Assembly (NCBI RefSeq): GCF_004005375.1
Contig: NZ_RZUF01000028.1
Coordinates: 1 to 43,733, forward strand
From: Rheinheimera sediminis
GTDB lineage: Bacteria > Pseudomonadota > Gammaproteobacteria > Enterobacterales > Alteromonadaceae
Reading direction: 5' to 3'
Length of the DNA stretch: 43,733 bases
The position numbers were made by a program, and so were the translations under genes. The notes below the pieces were generated by a model, which worked only from the letters and a program-made list of their open reading frames with translations, was not told the DNA's origin and searched no databases. Shown here piece after piece: positions 14,688 to 23,407 of this stretch. The stretch's first letter is position 1. Each line of letters begins with the position of its first letter.

Positions 14688-15386
14688 TTAAGCTCCCGCT
14701 GCAATCAGAGGTTCATATAAAGTGGCGTCATTCAACTGACCATCAACAATCTGAATATGCCGGTTGGCACGACGGGCCTGATCCGGGTCGTGTGTGACCA
14801 TTAAAATGGTGCAACCCTGTTGATTGATTTTCTCCAGCAATTCCATCACCTGACGAGCCATTAACGAATCCAGGTTACCTGTAGGTTCATCCGCTAGCAG
14901 AATACGCGGCTCACCCGCAATAGCGCGGGCTATAGCCACACGTTGCTGCTGACCACCAGAAAGCTGACTTGGGTGATAATCACGGCGCGCCGCTAAACCT
15001 ACGGTTTCTAATGCGTGTTCAACACGACGCTTACGCTCAGCCGAACTAAAACCGCGATAGCGTAGCGGCAGCTCGATATTATCAAACAAACTGAAATCTT
15101 TAATCAGGTTAAAGCCTTGAAAAATAAAGCCTATTTTTTCGTTTCTAAGAGCTGATAATTCCCGGTCCGATAAACCTTTAACAGAACGGCCATCCAATAA
15201 ATAATCGCCTTCGTCAAAACTTTCCAAGGTACCCAGCACGTTTAACAAGGTGGATTTACCAGAACCTGAAGGGCCTGTTAAAGCAGCAAATTCGCCTTCA
15301 TTTACCTGCAGATTAATCTGACGCAGGGCATGAGTTTCAATTAAATCAGTGCGAAAAATTTTGCTTAAGTTATTAATTTTAATCAT
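14688..15386 (-). CDS. ABC transporter ATP-binding protein (MacB/LolD type)
   Basis: 232 residues with a complete nucleotide-binding domain: Walker A GPSGSGKST (38-46), Q-loop FIFQGFNL (88-95), signature LSGGQQQRV (142-150), Walker B ILLADEPTGNLD (162-173) and the switch His199 in MVTHD. The LSGGQQQR signature together with ADEPTGNLDS is characteristic of the LolD/MacB/FtsE group that energises FtsX-type permeases. AAAGGAG lies ahead of the ATG. Powers the two permeases that follow. Confidence 0.95.
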   Translation of the reverse strand: MIKINNLSKIFRTDLIETHALRQINLQVNEGEFAALTGPSGSGKSTLLNVLGTLESFDEGDYLLDGRSVKGLSDRELSALRNEKIGFIFQGFNLIKDFSLFDNIELPLRYRGFSSAERKRRVEHALETVGLAARRDYHPSQLSGGQQQRVAIARAIAGEPRILLADEPTGNLDSLMARQVMELLEKINQQGCTILMVTHDPDQARRANRHIQIVDGQLNDATLYEPLIAAGA

Positions 15387-15418
15387 GGTTTACTCCTTTA
15401 GGGCGTAAGCCCCAGATT

Positions 15419-15469
15419 CCTGTGAAAGCCTTAGTCCTGTGAAAGCCTTAGTCCTGTGAAAGCCTTAGT
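15419..15469. repeat. Three tandem 17-bp repeats at the end of the membrane fusion gene
   Basis: Three perfect copies of CCTGTGAAAGCCTTAGT (plus strand) at 15419-15435, 15436-15452 and 15453-15469. The third copy contains the stop codon of the membrane fusion protein gene, and the array fills most of the gap to the ATPase gene. Confidence 0.9.
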
Positions 15470-16733
15470 TCAACTGAACTCTGTCTTGTTGTTTAAATTC
15501 ATCCAGATTAGAGATGACCCATTGGTCTCCCTCTTTGGCACCTTGTAAAATTTCGACGTACTGCACAGACGATGCCCCTAAAACCACTGAGGTTTTTACC
15601 GCCAGATTGTTCGTCACCTGATAAGCAATACGGCTGGCACCAGAGCCGACAAAGTCGCCACGCTTGATGCGCAGCACATTGTCTTTTTGTTCAATAATAA
15701 CGCGGGCTGATAAACGCTGGTTCTGACGTAAGCTGGTGCTGTCGTTTTGAGAAAAACGCACTCGTGCTGTGACTAAGTTGTCTTTCACTTCTGGCGCTAT
15801 ATGGCTCAATTCACCTTTGAGTTGCAGATTGCCTAAATTTACTTCAACCAGCATGCCAACAGCTAAATCACGGATATAACTTTCCTGCACTGAAAGCTCA
15901 GCTTCGTAACGACTTAAATCGATCACTGTTAACAAACCTGTGCCAGCTAATACATGACTTTGCTGCTCTGCCAGCCAGTTACCGACCTGCCCTGTGACAG
16001 GAGCTTTAATTTGCAATGCCGCCAGTTTGCGATCCAGTTCAGCCACCACCAGAGCCTGACGAGCTAAGGCGGACTGACCAGACTTTTTTTCAAAATTCAG
16101 CTTATCTGAAGCTAAAGCCACTTTACGTTTGGCGTGATCAAATTCCAGTTCAGCTTGCAATAACTTGTCTTTGGCAACGTCGTAATCCAACTGACGAATC
16201 ACCCCCACTTTAATGGATTGCTCGGCACGAGCCAGTTCACGTTTGGCTGCTATTAAGTTGACCTGAGCTGTGTTTTGCACCTGCTCCATATCCAATTGCA
16301 GTTCGCGGGCCAATAAAGTCGAACGCTCAAAGTCGGATTCCATACTGGCCAGCAAAGCGCGTTGTTGCTCCAGCTCGTTATCCAGAGCCGGGCTGGACAC
16401 CACAGCCAGTAAATCACCTAATTGCACTGCTTCTCCGGGTTGTTTCAGATACTGCACCTGGCCTGCTTCCTGACTAAATAAAGTAGGTGCATTGGCCGCA
16501 ACCACTCTGCCCTGCACCGATAAATCGCGGGTAAAACTGCCGCGCTCCACTATAGCCAGTTGCACCTGATCTTTAGGTAATACCAAAGAAGCCTGAGCTG
16601 AGCTGGCAGCAAGCAGGCTATAACTGATATAACAAACAACCGCCATAAACAAAGTGGCCAGCACAGGGCGACGCCACTGCCTGGTTTTACTTGGTTGGAT
16701 TGGAATATCCTGATTTTCTGTACCCTGGATCAT
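15465..16733 (-). CDS. HlyD/MacA-type periplasmic membrane fusion protein
   Basis: 422 residues from the ATG at 16733, chosen because GGAGA lies upstream and the protein then begins with a short cytoplasmic tail and one transmembrane anchor (PVLATLFMAVVCYISYSLLAAS). A longer frame to 16898 would run through the sigma-54 promoter. The RND/HlyD adaptor order is visible: beta-barrel entry (ERGSFTRDLSVQGRVVA), lipoyl half (QLGDLLAVVSSP), coiled-coil hairpin (about 125-230), second lipoyl half (IKAPVTGQVGNW) and a C-terminal barrel. It links the ABC exporter to the outer membrane; no outer-membrane channel gene is present here. First gene of the operon. Confidence 0.9.
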   Translation of the reverse strand: MIQGTENQDIPIQPSKTRQWRRPVLATLFMAVVCYISYSLLAASSAQASLVLPKDQVQLAIVERGSFTRDLSVQGRVVAANAPTLFSQEAGQVQYLKQPGEAVQLGDLLAVVSSPALDNELEQQRALLASMESDFERSTLLARELQLDMEQVQNTAQVNLIAAKRELARAEQSIKVGVIRQLDYDVAKDKLLQAELEFDHAKRKVALASDKLNFEKKSGQSALARQALVVAELDRKLAALQIKAPVTGQVGNWLAEQQSHVLAGTGLLTVIDLSRYEAELSVQESYIRDLAVGMLVEVNLGNLQLKGELSHIAPEVKDNLVTARVRFSQNDSTSLRQNQRLSARVIIEQKDNVLRIKRGDFVGSGASRIAYQVTNNLAVKTSVVLGASSVQYVEILQGAKEGDQWVISNLDEFKQQDRVQLN

Positions 16734-16764
16734 CACTGTTCTCCGCATTCTGATTAACCAGAGA

Positions 16765-16782
16765 TAGCAGGGACTGTGCCAA
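16765..16782 (-). promoter_or_regulatory. Sigma-54 (-24/-12) promoter of the exporter operon
   Basis: On the minus strand TTGGCACAGTCCCTGCTA has the invariant GG, exactly ten bases, then GC, and matches the TTGGCAC-N4-TTGC consensus well. Transcription would begin near 16755, about 20 bases before the ATG of the membrane fusion gene. A sigma-54 activator is encoded in the same operon. Confidence 0.8.
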
Positions 16783-16847
16783 GGCGAAAAATAAAGATAA
16801 ACCCTTGTTTTATAAAGAAACACTGGGCTAATTCGAAAATATAAAAA

Positions 16848-16897
16848 CTGTCCGCGGACAGAAAAAGTGTCCGCAAACATCAGCCGGACAGCGGACA
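16848..16897. promoter_or_regulatory. Enhancer-like TGTCCGC repeats (putative activator binding sites)
   Basis: A perfect 14-bp palindrome CTGTCCGCGGACAG (16848-16861) is followed by TGTCCGC (16868-16874), CGGACA (16885-16890) and GCGGACA (16891-16897). They lie about 95-140 bases upstream of the predicted start site, where NtrC-family activators bind. They also sit just ahead of the divergent YciI-like gene. Confidence 0.7.
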
Positions 16898-16918
16898 TTT
16901 AGCTAACAAGGAGCAAAA

Positions 16919-17215
16919 ATGCATTATTTATTGCAGTATCAAACATCAGCAGATTATCTGGAAAAGCGGGTATTGTTTCGGGCCGAACATTTGCAACTGG
17001 CCTGGTGGGCCGCAGAGCGGGGTGAGTTGATATTGGGTGGTGCTCTAGGTGAGCCTATCGAAAGCGCTATGCTGCTGTTTAAGGTCGCAGATCCGGCGTT
17101 AGTGAAAGCTTTTGCTGAATCCGATCCTTATGTTATCAATGGCTTGGTCAGCAGCTACCGTATCCTGCCATGGCACACAGTAGTGGGCCATGATGCCGCA
17201 ACCCCGATACGCTAA
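16919..17215 (+). CDS. YciI-like protein
   Basis: 98 residues with the YciI ferredoxin-like fold: YLLQYQTSADYLEKRVLFRAEH (partly), LAWWAAERGELILGGALGEP, the catalytic-like His of the RAEHLQLA helix, and FKVADPALVKAFAESDPYVINGLV. These small cytoplasmic proteins are related to muconolactone isomerases; most have no known reaction. AAGGAG precedes the ATG. It diverges from the exporter operon, and the enhancer-like repeats lie 22-70 bases upstream, so its expression could be affected by the same activator. Confidence 0.85.
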   Translation: MHYLLQYQTSADYLEKRVLFRAEHLQLAWWAAERGELILGGALGEPIESAMLLFKVADPALVKAFAESDPYVINGLVSSYRILPWHTVVGHDAATPIR

Positions 17216-17239
17216 AGATTAAATTTGGGTCAGATTAAA

Positions 17240-17289
17240 ATGGGGTCCGATCACATTTTCTAATGTGATAGGACCCCATTTTTATTTTT
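17240..17289. terminator. Bidirectional rho-independent terminator
   Basis: ATGGGGTCC-G-ATCACATT (17240-17258) pairs with AATGTGAT-A-GGACCCCAT (17262-17279), a near-perfect 17-bp stem with a short loop, followed by a T-run on the plus strand and an A-run before it. It sits between the convergent YciI-like and ydbL genes. Confidence 0.85.
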
Positions 17290-17623
17290 TCTGCCACTGG
17301 CCGTTTAGTTGGATAAACTGGCCAGCTTCAGTTTTTTCAATAGCTTTTTTGCCGGCAATAGCTTCAACATCAGACAATTGAATGCCATTTTTAGCTGCCA
17401 GTTTTTGATACTCAGCTTTACGGGCCTGATTAATCAGTTCAGCAATTTGTTTCGCCTGAGCCGAAGCGCTAACTACACCTAAATAGCCATTAGGTTGTTC
17501 GCCAACCAACCCCTGAGTTTTAGCAGGGCCTAAAGCTGACATGGCTTGTTGTAAATCCATAGCCAACAAAGGCAAACTGATGGCAAACACACCTGATAGC
17601 AGTAACTTGTGTACAGTTTTCAT
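17282..17623 (-). CDS. ydbL: YdbL family (DUF1318) periplasmic protein
   Basis: 113 residues with a signal peptide (VHKLLLSGVFAISLPLLA) and the DUF1318 body: KTQGLVGEQPNGYLGVV, then INQARKAEYQKLAAKNGI and AGKKAIEKTEAGQFIQLNGQW. Known E. coli YdbL acts in the periplasm with YnbE and YdbH and helps control assembly of the YdbH-YnbE bridge between inner and outer membrane. The gene follows ynbE by 11 bases and has a strong AGGAGG site. Confidence 0.9.
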   Translation of the reverse strand: MKTVHKLLLSGVFAISLPLLAMDLQQAMSALGPAKTQGLVGEQPNGYLGVVSASAQAKQIAELINQARKAEYQKLAAKNGIQLSDVEAIAGKKAIEKTEAGQFIQLNGQWQKK

Positions 17624-17634
17624 TTTGGCCTCCT

Positions 17635-17880
17635 CTAAAATAAACCACTGGAATCACTGATTAATTCATCCAGCTCTTTATCCACTTTAATTAAAATTTC
17701 ATGCTGAATTTTGACATTCAAATTGATATTGATTGGCTCATTTGGCAAAGCTACCTGTACCGTTGGGGTACAAGCGGCAGTAACACTGAGAACCAAACAA
17801 AAAATTAAACCCTGTCCAACCCTGCGTCTCTGACTTGCAGACTTTGACTGAGAAAATTGTCTATCCTGCCCATATCGCAT
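17635..17880 (-). CDS. ynbE: YnbE family outer-membrane lipoprotein
   Basis: 81 residues from the ATG at 17880, which has AAGGAG five bases upstream; a GTG two codons earlier overlaps the ydbH stop. An unusually long basic N-region (about 20 residues) precedes the hydrophobic stretch and the lipobox VTAAC. The mature part contains the family core VQVALPNEPININLNVKIQHEI (partly quoted) and DKELDELI. In E. coli YnbE multimerises and extends the YdbH bridge by beta-strand stacking. Coupled to ydbH. Confidence 0.88.
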   Translation of the reverse strand: MRYGQDRQFSQSKSASQRRRVGQGLIFCLVLSVTAACTPTVQVALPNEPININLNVKIQHEILIKVDKELDELISDSSGLF

Positions 17881-17882
17881 TA

Positions 17883-19895
17883 TCACTCCTTACGGGCGTC
17901 TTTGGCTTTTTGGGCTGCCAGACGCTGTTGAACCCGTTTTTTCACTAACTCGCTGACCTGACCGCTTAACTGTAGGCTGGTGATCATTGCCGGTAAATTC
18001 TCTTCTAAATTAATACTGAAATTCACAGCCCGGCCTTTTTCAAACTCCGGGTTATTGCCTTCCAATTTCAGTGCCAGTAACAACTGGCCTTCTTTGCTGT
18101 AACTGACTCCAGCCGACAGCACTGAAAAATGAAAATTCTGCAGCGCCTGCATTACGATCTTCATGCCCTGATTCGATGCAGCCATAGCCAGGGCTTTATC
18201 CGACTGGTATGCAATCTTGCCGCCAGGTTCTAAAGCAGCCACAGAGCCCTGAGCTACCGTCAGCTTACCTTGCTCTATGCTTAGCGGCAAAGTGCCGGAT
18301 AGTGTTCCCTGCCCTGTCATATCGGCGCTGGGGTGCTGTTTCAATAGTTCAGCTAGCTGTAATTTATCCAGTTGCAGCATAACTTTAGCATCCCTGCTTA
18401 AATCAATATTCTGCTGCGAAACCATCACCTGACCGCCAAACAAAGCCAGTTGCAATTGCTTTAGATCAAGCTGTCCGGCAAACCAGTCTGGCGCTTTGGT
18501 TTTGTAGGTGGCCTGAAGCTCTACAGGCCCAAACAACAGACCATGATTTACTTGCTGCAGCTTCAAATCAGTAGTTTGAACAGTCCATGCCGCACCTTCG
18601 CTGAATAAGCTTAACTTTGTAGTCAAACCATTAAATACAGTTCTGTCGTAGATGCCACTTAAATCGCGTACTACCAGTGCTGTTTGCTGTTTGGTCAGCG
18701 TCATGCTGGCCATATCAAACGTCAGTTGACCTTCGCCTGATACTTTGCCTTTTTGCAATGTCAAAAGTTCAGGCCAAAAAGGCCCCATTTGTAATGGATT
18801 ACCCGCCAGAAAAAACAGTTCGGGCAAAGTCCAGTCCAGGCTAACTTTCTGCTCAGCCAGTTTTACTTTATGCTCCAACGCCAGGGATTGACTGTTCGCC
18901 AACCTACCTTCCGCTTCTGCTTGCTGCTGTTGATACGAGGCTTTTCCCGCCCAATTCCAGTCCAGCGTTTTTACCAGAGCATGCTGCAGCTGTTTTACTT
19001 CAAGTTTCAATTCAGTTTTTAGTTGCGTAGTTGCCGGCTGTGCCGGATCCAATTGAAGCTTCAAATCCTTAGCTTCCAGCATCAGCTGTTGTATGTTCAG
19101 ATCCGCATGCTGATAACCAGATTTCAACTGCAGAGGCTTAGTCGCTTCAAAGTTCAGTTGATTGTTTTGCCAGACAGCATTGCCACTGAGCTTTAAATCC
19201 AGCTCAGAAAACTGATGCTGTTGCCAGCTTAACTGGCTGCTTGCAAGGCTCAGTTCAAACTCTGGAATTTGTAGTTGTTCAGCCTTTGGCTGGATCAAGG
19301 CTTTTAGAGCCAGCGTTACATCACCAATGCCTTCAACAGATACGGCTTGTTGATTGGCCAGTTGCAGCTGTATTTGTTGGCTATTTTCGCTGTAGGTTAA
19401 AAAACCCAGCAGCAAACAGTCTGTGTTTTCAACACTGTTGCTCAGCTTGCTGTTTAAACGGGCGCAAGGTAACGAAATTTCAATCTGTTCAAAAACTAAT
19501 ACTTGTGGCAACCACAATGGCAACGCAGGCAGAGTAGCAGCCTTTGTTTCAGGCGTAGTTTCGGCTTGGGTTTCAGCAGTTGCCAATTGCAAATCCAGTT
19601 GGGCCTTTAGCGATTGAGCCTGCACCAGATCTAAAGGCCAGGGCCAGCCTGTCCAGCCTAACTCCAGTTGTTCCAGTTGCAGCAGTTGCTTGCCATAAAA
19701 CGGCAGTTGTACCGAAAGCTGTTCAATACGCAGCTGTCCCCAGGATAAATCAAGGCCTTGCCATTTGGGGTTCAGTTGATTCCACCAGTACTGCAGCTGA
19801 ATAAAAGCAAATAAAATGCCTGCCAGCAGCAACAGCAGCAAATTCCACTTGAACCAGGACTTCGATTTTTTTATACCAGCACCAGCCTTTGCCAC
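17883..19895 (-). CDS. ydbH: YdbH family AsmA-like intermembrane bridge protein
   Basis: 670 residues. It has one N-terminal transmembrane helix (WNLLLLLLAGILFAFIQL) and a long region of amphipathic beta-strands rich in Gln and Leu, ending in a C-terminal domain with GNNPEFEKGRAVNFSINLEEN. In E. coli YdbH, TamB and YhdP redundantly carry phospholipid between inner and outer membrane. The E. coli protein is about 880 residues, so this version is markedly shorter, apparently in the repetitive beta region. Start is GTG at 19895 behind AAGGGG. First gene of the ydbH-ynbE-ydbL operon. Confidence 0.88.
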   Translation of the reverse strand: MAKAGAGIKKSKSWFKWNLLLLLLAGILFAFIQLQYWWNQLNPKWQGLDLSWGQLRIEQLSVQLPFYGKQLLQLEQLELGWTGWPWPLDLVQAQSLKAQLDLQLATAETQAETTPETKAATLPALPLWLPQVLVFEQIEISLPCARLNSKLSNSVENTDCLLLGFLTYSENSQQIQLQLANQQAVSVEGIGDVTLALKALIQPKAEQLQIPEFELSLASSQLSWQQHQFSELDLKLSGNAVWQNNQLNFEATKPLQLKSGYQHADLNIQQLMLEAKDLKLQLDPAQPATTQLKTELKLEVKQLQHALVKTLDWNWAGKASYQQQQAEAEGRLANSQSLALEHKVKLAEQKVSLDWTLPELFFLAGNPLQMGPFWPELLTLQKGKVSGEGQLTFDMASMTLTKQQTALVVRDLSGIYDRTVFNGLTTKLSLFSEGAAWTVQTTDLKLQQVNHGLLFGPVELQATYKTKAPDWFAGQLDLKQLQLALFGGQVMVSQQNIDLSRDAKVMLQLDKLQLAELLKQHPSADMTGQGTLSGTLPLSIEQGKLTVAQGSVAALEPGGKIAYQSDKALAMAASNQGMKIVMQALQNFHFSVLSAGVSYSKEGQLLLALKLEGNNPEFEKGRAVNFSINLEENLPAMITSLQLSGQVSELVKKRVQQRLAAQKAKDARKE

Positions 19896-20100
19896 ATCAT
19901 CCCCTTTTTTTCTGACTTTAACTTTAAGCTCTCTGACTGAACCGGCAGTGAACTCAATCTGCTAGTCTGGCGCTAAAGTCGATCGACGACCAGTACTTTT
20001 AATCCTGCCTCTGCAGCATTGTATCGTTTTGTTACATAGTTGTAGCTTTTTACCGCGCCGGAAACGTGTTCTAATTCTGTCAATAGACAAGGAGGAACTG

Positions 20101-22941
20101 ATGAAACATTCTAAACTGACAATAGCCATAGCTTTTGCTTTGACCTTAGCCGCTTGTGGCACACAGACACAAACGAACTTACCAGCTGGTATCAAACTGA
20201 TTGAACAATCCAAACCCCAGCAAGGTATTCATATTCCGTATAAAAAATATCAGCTGGACAATGGCTTAACCTTAATTGTTCATGAAGATCATTCCGATCC
20301 AATGGTGCATGTGGACGTGACTTATCATGTGGGTTCAGCCAGGGAAGAGCCCGGTAAATCAGGCTTTGCCCACTTTTTTGAACATATGATGTTTCAGGGC
20401 TCTGAAAACGTCGGTGATGAAGAGCATTTCCGAATCATCACTGAAGCAGGCGGTACGTTAAACGGCACCACCAACTCCGATCGCACCAACTATTTTGAAA
20501 CTGTGCCCGTCAATCAGGTTGAGAAAATGCTTTGGTTAGAGGCCGACCGTATGGGCTTTTTACTGGACGCTGTGACAGAGAAGAAGTTTGAAGTACAACG
20601 CGAAACCGTGAAAAACGAACGGGGTCAACGCGTTGATAACCAACCTTACGGTCGTTTAAATGAACGCGTATCTCAGGCATTGTATCCTGATGGTCACCCC
20701 TATTCCTGGCCAGTTATTGGTTATATGGATGATTTAAACCGCGCCAACGTTAATGACGTGAAAGCCTTTTTCCTGCGCTGGTATGGCCCTAATAACGCAA
20801 CTTTAACCATAGGTGGCGCTGTTAAAGCCGAAGACATTTTACCTATGGTACAAAAGTATTTTGGTTCTATTCCTCGTGGTCCTGAAGTTTCAGCCTCCGC
20901 CAAAGTTGCAGTAAAACTGCCAGAAACCCGTTATATCTCGATGGAAGACAATGTGCATTTACCGCTGGTCTACATCTCTTATCCAACAGCTTATGCTCAT
21001 CATAAAGACGAAGCGGCTTTGGATATTTTGGCAGAAATTTTAGGTGGTGGTAACAACTCACTGCTGTATAAGAATCTGGTGAAAAACCAGTTAGCAGTGC
21101 AGGCTGCGGTATCTCACCCTTGCCGCGAACTGGCCTGTGAGTTTTCGTTATATGCCTTGCCAAATCCTGCTGCAGGTAAAAACCTGGCCGATATAGAGCA
21201 GATCATTCGTGCCAGCCTGACTGAATTTGAACAACGGGGTGTGACAGACGACGACCTGTTAAAAGTAAAAGCAAAAATTGAAGCCGGCAGTATTTTTGGC
21301 CTGCAAAGTGTTTCAGGCAAAGTCAGTCAGCTGGCCGCCAGCGAGACCTTTTTAGGTAAGCCAGACACTATTGGCGACGATATAGCCCGTTACAATGCTG
21401 TAACCAAAGACGATGTAATGCGGGTGTACAATACCTACATCAAAAATCAGCACTCTGTGGTGATGAGTGTGGTACCAAGAGGCCAAACTCAGCTGATTGC
21501 CAAAGCAGATAACTTTAAGCCGCTGCAACATGATTTTGGTGGCCCTTCAACCACTAAAGCTGAAGATCTGCAGGTACGGAAAGCAGTAGATAATTTTGAC
21601 CGCAGCAAGCAACCTGTTGCTGGGATGAATCCAGCTGTTGAATTGCCTGCCACCTGGACCACAGATTTGGGCAACGGCATTAAAGTGCTGGGTAGCCAAA
21701 GTACAGAAACGCCAACCACCTCATTATTATTGAAAATTCCTGTTGGCAGTTATTATGAAACGGCAGATAAAGCCGGTGTATCCGCGTTAATGGCTGCACT
21801 CTTGAACGAAAGCACGCAAAATTACAGCACAGAGCAAATGAGCCTGGAGCTGGAAAAACTGGGCAGCAGTATCAGTATCAGCAGTGGCGACAGCTACGTT
21901 GATGTATTCGTCTCCAGCTTAAGTAAAAACCTGCCACAAACTTTAGTCTTACTGGAAGAGAAGTTACGTAATCCGGGTTTTAAAGCAGAAGACTTCAGCC
22001 GTCTGCAACAACAAACACTACAAGGTATTCAGCACAGCGCTACTAACCCTGGGTACATAGCAGCAACGGCCTATAACAGAATAATGCACGATGGCAGTAT
22101 TGCAGCAGTTCCAAACGAGGGAACTCTGGAGTCTGTCAGTAAACTGACTCTGGACGATGTGAAAAGCTGGTATCAGACTCACTTTAAGCCAGCAGGTGGC
22201 CAGTTGATCGTCGTCTCCGATTTAACTCAGGACACTATAGCGACAGAGCTGAAAAATCAGTTGTCTGACTGGCAAGGCAAAGGCCCGTCGATACAGGTTA
22301 ATACAGGTAAAATGCAAGCTAAGCCTGGTACTATTTATCTGCTGGATAAACCTGATGCGCCTCAATCAGAAATTCGCATTGGTAAGCGTTCACTGACGCA
22401 AGATCTTACTGGTGAGTTTTATCAGGCCAGTTTAATGAACTTTGTTTTAGGTGGCACTTTTAACAGCCGTATTAACCTGAATCTGCGTGAAGACAAAGGT
22501 TACACCTATGGTGCCCGAGCCAGCTTTAACGCCGATAAGTTTGCAGGTACTTACACAGCTTCAGCAGCAGTAAGAGCTGATGCCACAGTCGATTCTATTC
22601 GTCAGTTTATCAATGAAATTGACACCTTCAGACAGAACGGCATTCAGGATGACGAACTGGCGTTTATGCGCCTGGCTATCAATCAGTCGGATGCGCTGAA
22701 GTACGAAACGCCTAATGCCAAATTAGGTTTTATGGCACAAATTCTGGAGTTTAATGTAACGCCGGATTTTGTACGTGAGCGTAATCAAATTGTCTCCAGT
22801 ATCAGTAAAGAACAGGTGAATGCCTTGGCAGCTAAACATCTGGATACAAAGGAGATGATTATATTAGTCGTCGGTGATGCAAAACGTCTGACACCTGAAC
22901 TGAAGGCCTTGGGTTATCCGCTGCAGAACATCAGTTTGTGA
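20101..22941 (+). CDS. M16 family zinc metallopeptidase, lipoprotein
   Basis: 946 residues from the ATG at 20101, chosen for AAGGAGGA upstream and because it yields a lipoprotein signal (LTIAIAFALTLAACG, lipobox LAAC). The N-terminal half is an active M16 domain with the inverted zinc motif HFFEH (His91, Glu94, His95) and a downstream Glu in VKNERGQRVDNQPYGR. The second half is the usual inactive M16 partner domain, with the RxxxY-type segment LREDKGYTYGARASF. Fused two-domain pitrilysin-like enzymes of this kind degrade peptides in the periplasm. Monocistronic, with a hairpin after the stop. Confidence 0.92.
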   Translation: MKHSKLTIAIAFALTLAACGTQTQTNLPAGIKLIEQSKPQQGIHIPYKKYQLDNGLTLIVHEDHSDPMVHVDVTYHVGSAREEPGKSGFAHFFEHMMFQGSENVGDEEHFRIITEAGGTLNGTTNSDRTNYFETVPVNQVEKMLWLEADRMGFLLDAVTEKKFEVQRETVKNERGQRVDNQPYGRLNERVSQALYPDGHPYSWPVIGYMDDLNRANVNDVKAFFLRWYGPNNATLTIGGAVKAEDILPMVQKYFGSIPRGPEVSASAKVAVKLPETRYISMEDNVHLPLVYISYPTAYAHHKDEAALDILAEILGGGNNSLLYKNLVKNQLAVQAAVSHPCRELACEFSLYALPNPAAGKNLADIEQIIRASLTEFEQRGVTDDDLLKVKAKIEAGSIFGLQSVSGKVSQLAASETFLGKPDTIGDDIARYNAVTKDDVMRVYNTYIKNQHSVVMSVVPRGQTQLIAKADNFKPLQHDFGGPSTTKAEDLQVRKAVDNFDRSKQPVAGMNPAVELPATWTTDLGNGIKVLGSQSTETPTTSLLLKIPVGSYYETADKAGVSALMAALLNESTQNYSTEQMSLELEKLGSSISISSGDSYVDVFVSSLSKNLPQTLVLLEEKLRNPGFKAEDFSRLQQQTLQGIQHSATNPGYIAATAYNRIMHDGSIAAVPNEGTLESVSKLTLDDVKSWYQTHFKPAGGQLIVVSDLTQDTIATELKNQLSDWQGKGPSIQVNTGKMQAKPGTIYLLDKPDAPQSEIRIGKRSLTQDLTGEFYQASLMNFVLGGTFNSRINLNLREDKGYTYGARASFNADKFAGTYTASAAVRADATVDSIRQFINEIDTFRQNGIQDDELAFMRLAINQSDALKYETPNAKLGFMAQILEFNVTPDFVRERNQIVSSISKEQVNALAAKHLDTKEMIILVVGDAKRLTPELKALGYPLQNISL

Positions 22942-22951
22942 TCTGATGCAA

Positions 22952-22983
22952 AGTGTAAGGCCGCCCGACGGCGGCCTTACACT
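22952..22983 (+). terminator. Strong hairpin after the M16 peptidase gene
   Basis: AGTGTAAGGCCGCC (22952-22965) and GGCGGCCTTACACT (22970-22983) form a perfect 14-bp stem with a CGAC loop, ten bases after the stop codon. The T-tract is weak and displaced, so termination could be rho-independent or the hairpin may protect the mRNA end. Confidence 0.7.
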
Positions 22984-23407
22984 CATCAACTTTTCTGACT
23001 GCTTTTATTTTTTTCAGCCTTCACGGCAGTGGCTGAATCATCCCTTCATTTGCTTACAATTTTCTACCACTATTCAGTAGGGCAAAGCCATTTTGATCGC
23101 TACACTGTAGCAGCAGTTTTCTAATAATTTCCGACGAAAAAGCGGCTGAGAACGCTTTACCTGCCCGGTGTTATTAAGACCAACTGCTTCAGTTTTATCA
23201 AATTTTTATTAATTTATGACTAATCGTCACAAACTCAAAAAAAACGTGGCAAACTAGTAGGCCCATATCAGGTTGAGCTATGCATCAGTTCAAAACAATG
23301 AAGTGACATTAACCTGTGGCTGGCTGAAATCCGAAAGTGCTGTCAAGCCGTACGTTGAACGCCAAAGCTTTTGGCTCCTTAATTAACTTTTTAATCTGGT
23401 CACTGTT
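22984..23407. other. Gene-free leader region before the RND operon
   Basis: About 420 bases with no credible coding frame. It is AT-rich between 23180 and 23260 and should contain the promoter of the RND operon, but I find no convincing -35/-10 pair or operator palindrome. No regulator gene is adjacent. Confidence 0.5.
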
